From the NCBI GenBank assembly GCA_900317015.1, contig ONFH01000109.1:1-7409 (forward strand): a DNA stretch of 7,409 bases, written 5' to 3'. The notes under the pieces were generated by a model. It had not been told where the DNA came from and ran no database searches. It saw nothing but the letters and a program-made list of their open reading frames with translations. Positions 6,125 to 7,409 of this stretch are shown here, in pieces (positions within the stretch are counted from its first letter, which is position 1; each line of letters starts with the position of its first letter). A program made the translations under genes and the position numbers. The stretch is from an uncultured Erysipelotrichaceae bacterium. Lineage in GTDB: Bacteria; Bacillota_I; Bacilli_A; Erysipelotrichales; Coprobacillaceae.

Positions 6125-6949
6125 ATGAAAATTACGGTCGTTGGCCTTGGTGTAATCGGCGGAAGCTTTGTTAAAGCCTTAAAAGGAAAAGGCTATGAAG
6201 TTTATGGTGTCGATATCAACCAGGAATCATTACATGATGCCAAAAGAGATGGCTGTATCATTGAAGGCTATACCGATCCTAGTGAGATCATTCCTCAAAC
6301 AGATCTAACGATCATCGCTTTATATCCTTCACTTGTCTTAGATTTCTTAAAGAATAATACATTTAAACCAGGATCGATCGTCAGTGATGCTGTCGGAATC
6401 AAATCTTATTTCTTAAAGCAGGCTTTAGAACTCATGCCAGAAGATGTCGAATACATTTCTGTCCATCCAATGGCTGGACGAGAAAAGAAAGGCTACGAAT
6501 ATGCCAGTGCTGAAGTATTTAAGGATGCTAACTTTATTGTCGTACAGACAAGCATCAATAAACCACAGTCTATTGCCTTTATGGAAGGCTTTGCTCATGA
6601 CTTAGGATTCCATTCTGTTAAAATCATGTCTCCAATTGATCATGATGAGATCATTGCCTTTACATCTCAGCTGCCTCATACGATTGCGGTCGCTCTGATG
6701 AACAGTGATACTCAGAAATATGATACTGGGAAATACATTGGTGACTCATTTAGAGACTTAACACGTATTGCTAATATCAATGAAGACCTATGGACAGAGC
6801 TGTTCCTCAATAATAAGGAACATTTATTAGAAGCGATGACACATTTTGAGACCCAGTTCGATATCTTAAAGAAGGCCATCAAAAATGATGATGCGGATAC
6901 GTTAAAGAAAAAATTTAGAGAATCTTCTAAACGTCGTGAAAACTTATAA
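6125..6949 (+). CDS. tyrA: prephenate dehydrogenase
   Basis: TyrA oxidatively decarboxylates prephenate to 4-hydroxyphenylpyruvate, the committed step to tyrosine. The Rossmann motif GLGVIGGS at 7-14, followed by Asp30 at the end of the second strand, indicates NAD preference. HPMAG at 114-118 carries the family's probable catalytic His114. DHDEIIAFTSQLPHTIA at 172-188 and GDSFRDLTRIA at 206-216 are conserved C-terminal dimerisation/substrate elements. At 274 residues it is a minimal enzyme with neither a chorismate mutase domain nor the C-terminal ACT domain found in Bacillus TyrA, so feedback control through ACT is not expected. ATG 6125 is preceded by AAGGAG at 6107-6112, twelve bases away, a rather long spacing. 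No other aromatic pathway genes are adjacent. The related arogenate dehydrogenase activity cannot be excluded from sequence. Confidence 0.93.
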   Translation: MKITVVGLGVIGGSFVKALKGKGYEVYGVDINQESLHDAKRDGCIIEGYTDPSEIIPQTDLTIIALYPSLVLDFLKNNTFKPGSIVSDAVGIKSYFLKQALELMPEDVEYISVHPMAGREKKGYEYASAEVFKDANFIVVQTSINKPQSIAFMEGFAHDLGFHSVKIMSPIDHDEIIAFTSQLPHTIAVALMNSDTQKYDTGKYIGDSFRDLTRIANINEDLWTELFLNNKEHLLEAMTHFETQFDILKKAIKNDDADTLKKKFRESSKRRENL

Positions 6950-6958
6950 AGGTTCAAC

Positions 6959-6996
6959 AAAGCTAAGATGTCCTCATAAAGGCATTTTAGCTTTTT
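6959..6996 (+). terminator. Rho-independent terminator after tyrA
   Basis: Arms AAAGCTAAGATG (6959-6970) and CATTTTAGCTTT (6983-6994) pair over 12 positions with one G-U. The loop adds a further CCT/AGG pairing (6972-6974 with 6980-6982). The right arm ends in a run of five T's (6992-6996). It starts ten bases after the tyrA stop. Confidence 0.88.
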
Positions 6997-7162
6997 ATGT
7001 CTCTCATGATAGAAATGAAAAGAGGATGATCATAAAATTTTAAAGAAAAGTTTGCTCATACATCGGTCATAAAAGGAAAGAATTATTCGATATTTTTTAA
7101 ATTTAAGTTCAGATTTCATGCCTCTAAGAGCCCCAGGCTGGCAAAAAAACTTTAGAAAAGTG
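6997..7162. other. gene-free AT-rich intergenic stretch
   Basis: I see no credible coding region here on either strand: reading frames are short and lack ribosome binding sites. It contains an isolated GC-rich patch at 7120-7142 with overlapping inverted repeats. An A-rich block (7143-7149, with more at 7155-7159) sits directly upstream of the tRNA promoter and could act as an UP element. Confidence 0.6.
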
Positions 7163-7191
7163 TTGCAATCTTATAATTCCTATTGTATACT
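7163..7191 (+). promoter_or_regulatory. strong sigma-A promoter for the tRNA genes
   Basis: TTGCAA at 7163-7168 and TATACT at 7186-7191 are separated by exactly 17 bases, each matching consensus at five of six positions. A-rich sequence lies just upstream. Transcription would be expected to begin near 7198, leaving a leader of about 48 bases before tRNA-Cys. Confidence 0.82.
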
Positions 7192-7198
7192 AAGTGAG

Positions 7199-7221
7199 CA
7201 CCAAGGCGAGAGACCTAGGTG
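7199..7221 (+). other. hairpin in the tRNA precursor leader
   Basis: CACC (7199-7202) and AGG (7204-7206) pair with GGTG (7218-7221) and CCT (7214-7216), leaving one A-A mismatch and a 7-base loop. This gives seven base pairs beginning at about the predicted transcription start, so the primary transcript would open with a stem-loop before tRNA-Cys. Confidence 0.5.
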
Positions 7222-7245
7222 AGAAGAAAAAAGAAACGAAAAAGT

Positions 7246-7320
7246 GGTTCCATAGCCAAGTTGGTAAGGCAGAAGACTGCAACTCTTCGATCGTCGGTTC
7301 AAGTCCGGCTGGAACCTCCA
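7246..7320 (+). tRNA. tRNA-Cys (anticodon GCA)
   Basis: A full cloverleaf can be drawn. The acceptor stem GGTTCCA pairs with TGGAACC, and a 3-bp D stem (GCC/GGC) follows. The anticodon stem GAAGA/TCTTC encloses the loop CTGCAAC with anticodon GCA at 7279-7281. A 5-bp T stem with one G-U encloses TTCAAGT. The discriminator base is T (7317), as expected for cysteine, and CCA is encoded at 7318-7320. It is the first gene of a tRNA cluster. Confidence 0.97.
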
Positions 7321-7324
7321 TACT

Positions 7325-7409
7325 GCCTCGGTGGCGAAATTGGTAGACGCACAGGACTTAAAATCCTGCGGACTTCAAACTCCGTGCCGGTTCGACTCCG
7401 GCCCGAGGC
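7325..7409 (+). tRNA. tRNA-Leu (anticodon UAA), 3' end cut by the window
   Basis: This is a class II tRNA. The acceptor stem GCCTCGG pairs with CCGAGGC, whose last base is the last base of the window, so the discriminator and any CCA are missing. The anticodon stem CAGGA/TCCTG encloses CTTAAAA with anticodon TAA at 7359-7361. A long variable arm (7369-7385) has CGGA pairing TCCG. The T arm is GCCGG/CCGGC around TTCGACT. It starts four bases after tRNA-Cys, so both are processed from one precursor. Confidence 0.96.

Noticed and set aside
6712..6960. 82-codon minus-strand frame opposite the tyrA 3' end
   Set aside because: It is antisense to conserved tyrA sequence and begins in the tyrA terminator, with no start signal.
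7118..7222. 34-codon plus-strand frame before the tRNA genes
   Set aside because: It has no ribosome binding site and runs straight through the tRNA promoter and leader hairpin, so it is most likely chance.
6997..7245. T-box or other riboswitch before the tRNA genes
   Set aside because: No T-box consensus or other known riboswitch core is visible, and the downstream genes are tRNAs rather than a regulated coding gene.
1..7409. CRISPR array, insertion sequence or tRNA-linked integration site
   Set aside because: No regularly spaced direct repeats, no transposase or integrase coding sequence and no duplicated tRNA 3' end were found in the window.

Overview
The window looks like a moderately AT-rich Firmicutes (Bacillota) chromosome. 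The evidence is strong GGAGG-type ribosome binding sites, short intergenic gaps, sigma-A-like promoters, U-tract terminators, a tRNA-Cys gene with encoded CCA, and a recG-plsX-rnc gene order. The small size of that cluster (no fapR, fabD, fabG or acpP between recG and rnc) and the protein sequences recall Erysipelotrichia/Coprobacillaceae-type gut bacteria, but that placement is only an inference. No phage, IS or CRISPR signal is visible.

Layout. (1) Positions 2-2049 hold the 3' end of recG, then plsX and rnc, co-directional and tightly packed, with plsX and rnc overlapping by ATGA. This core housekeeping operon ends in a symmetric terminator shared with the convergent gene downstream. (2) Positions 2086-2793 on the minus strand encode a DUF1275/YoaK-family membrane protein. 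(3) A divergent promoter region leads into a compact three-gene plus-strand operon (2926-4489). It encodes a zinc-ribbon protein with a long basic linker and one membrane segment, then two small four-helix membrane proteins that appear to be diverged paralogues of each other. A hairpin terminator closes it. I do not recognise this set as a described system, and it is the most novel part of the window. (4) Positions 4619-6079 hold pncB (NAD salvage) and 6125-6949 hold tyrA (tyrosine synthesis). They are separated by a terminator-like hairpin that leaves no room for a separate tyrA promoter in the gap. (5) After the tyrA terminator comes a gene-free stretch with a strong promoter, then tRNA-Cys(GCA) and tRNA-Leu(UAA); the Leu gene runs to the window edge.

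How the genes relate. plsX starts phospholipid acyl transfer and rnc processes double-stranded RNA. pncB and tyrA are unrelated biosynthetic enzymes that may share a transcript by read-through. The middle operon likely makes a small membrane assembly with a cytoplasmic zinc-binding component; its function cannot be stated from sequence alone.
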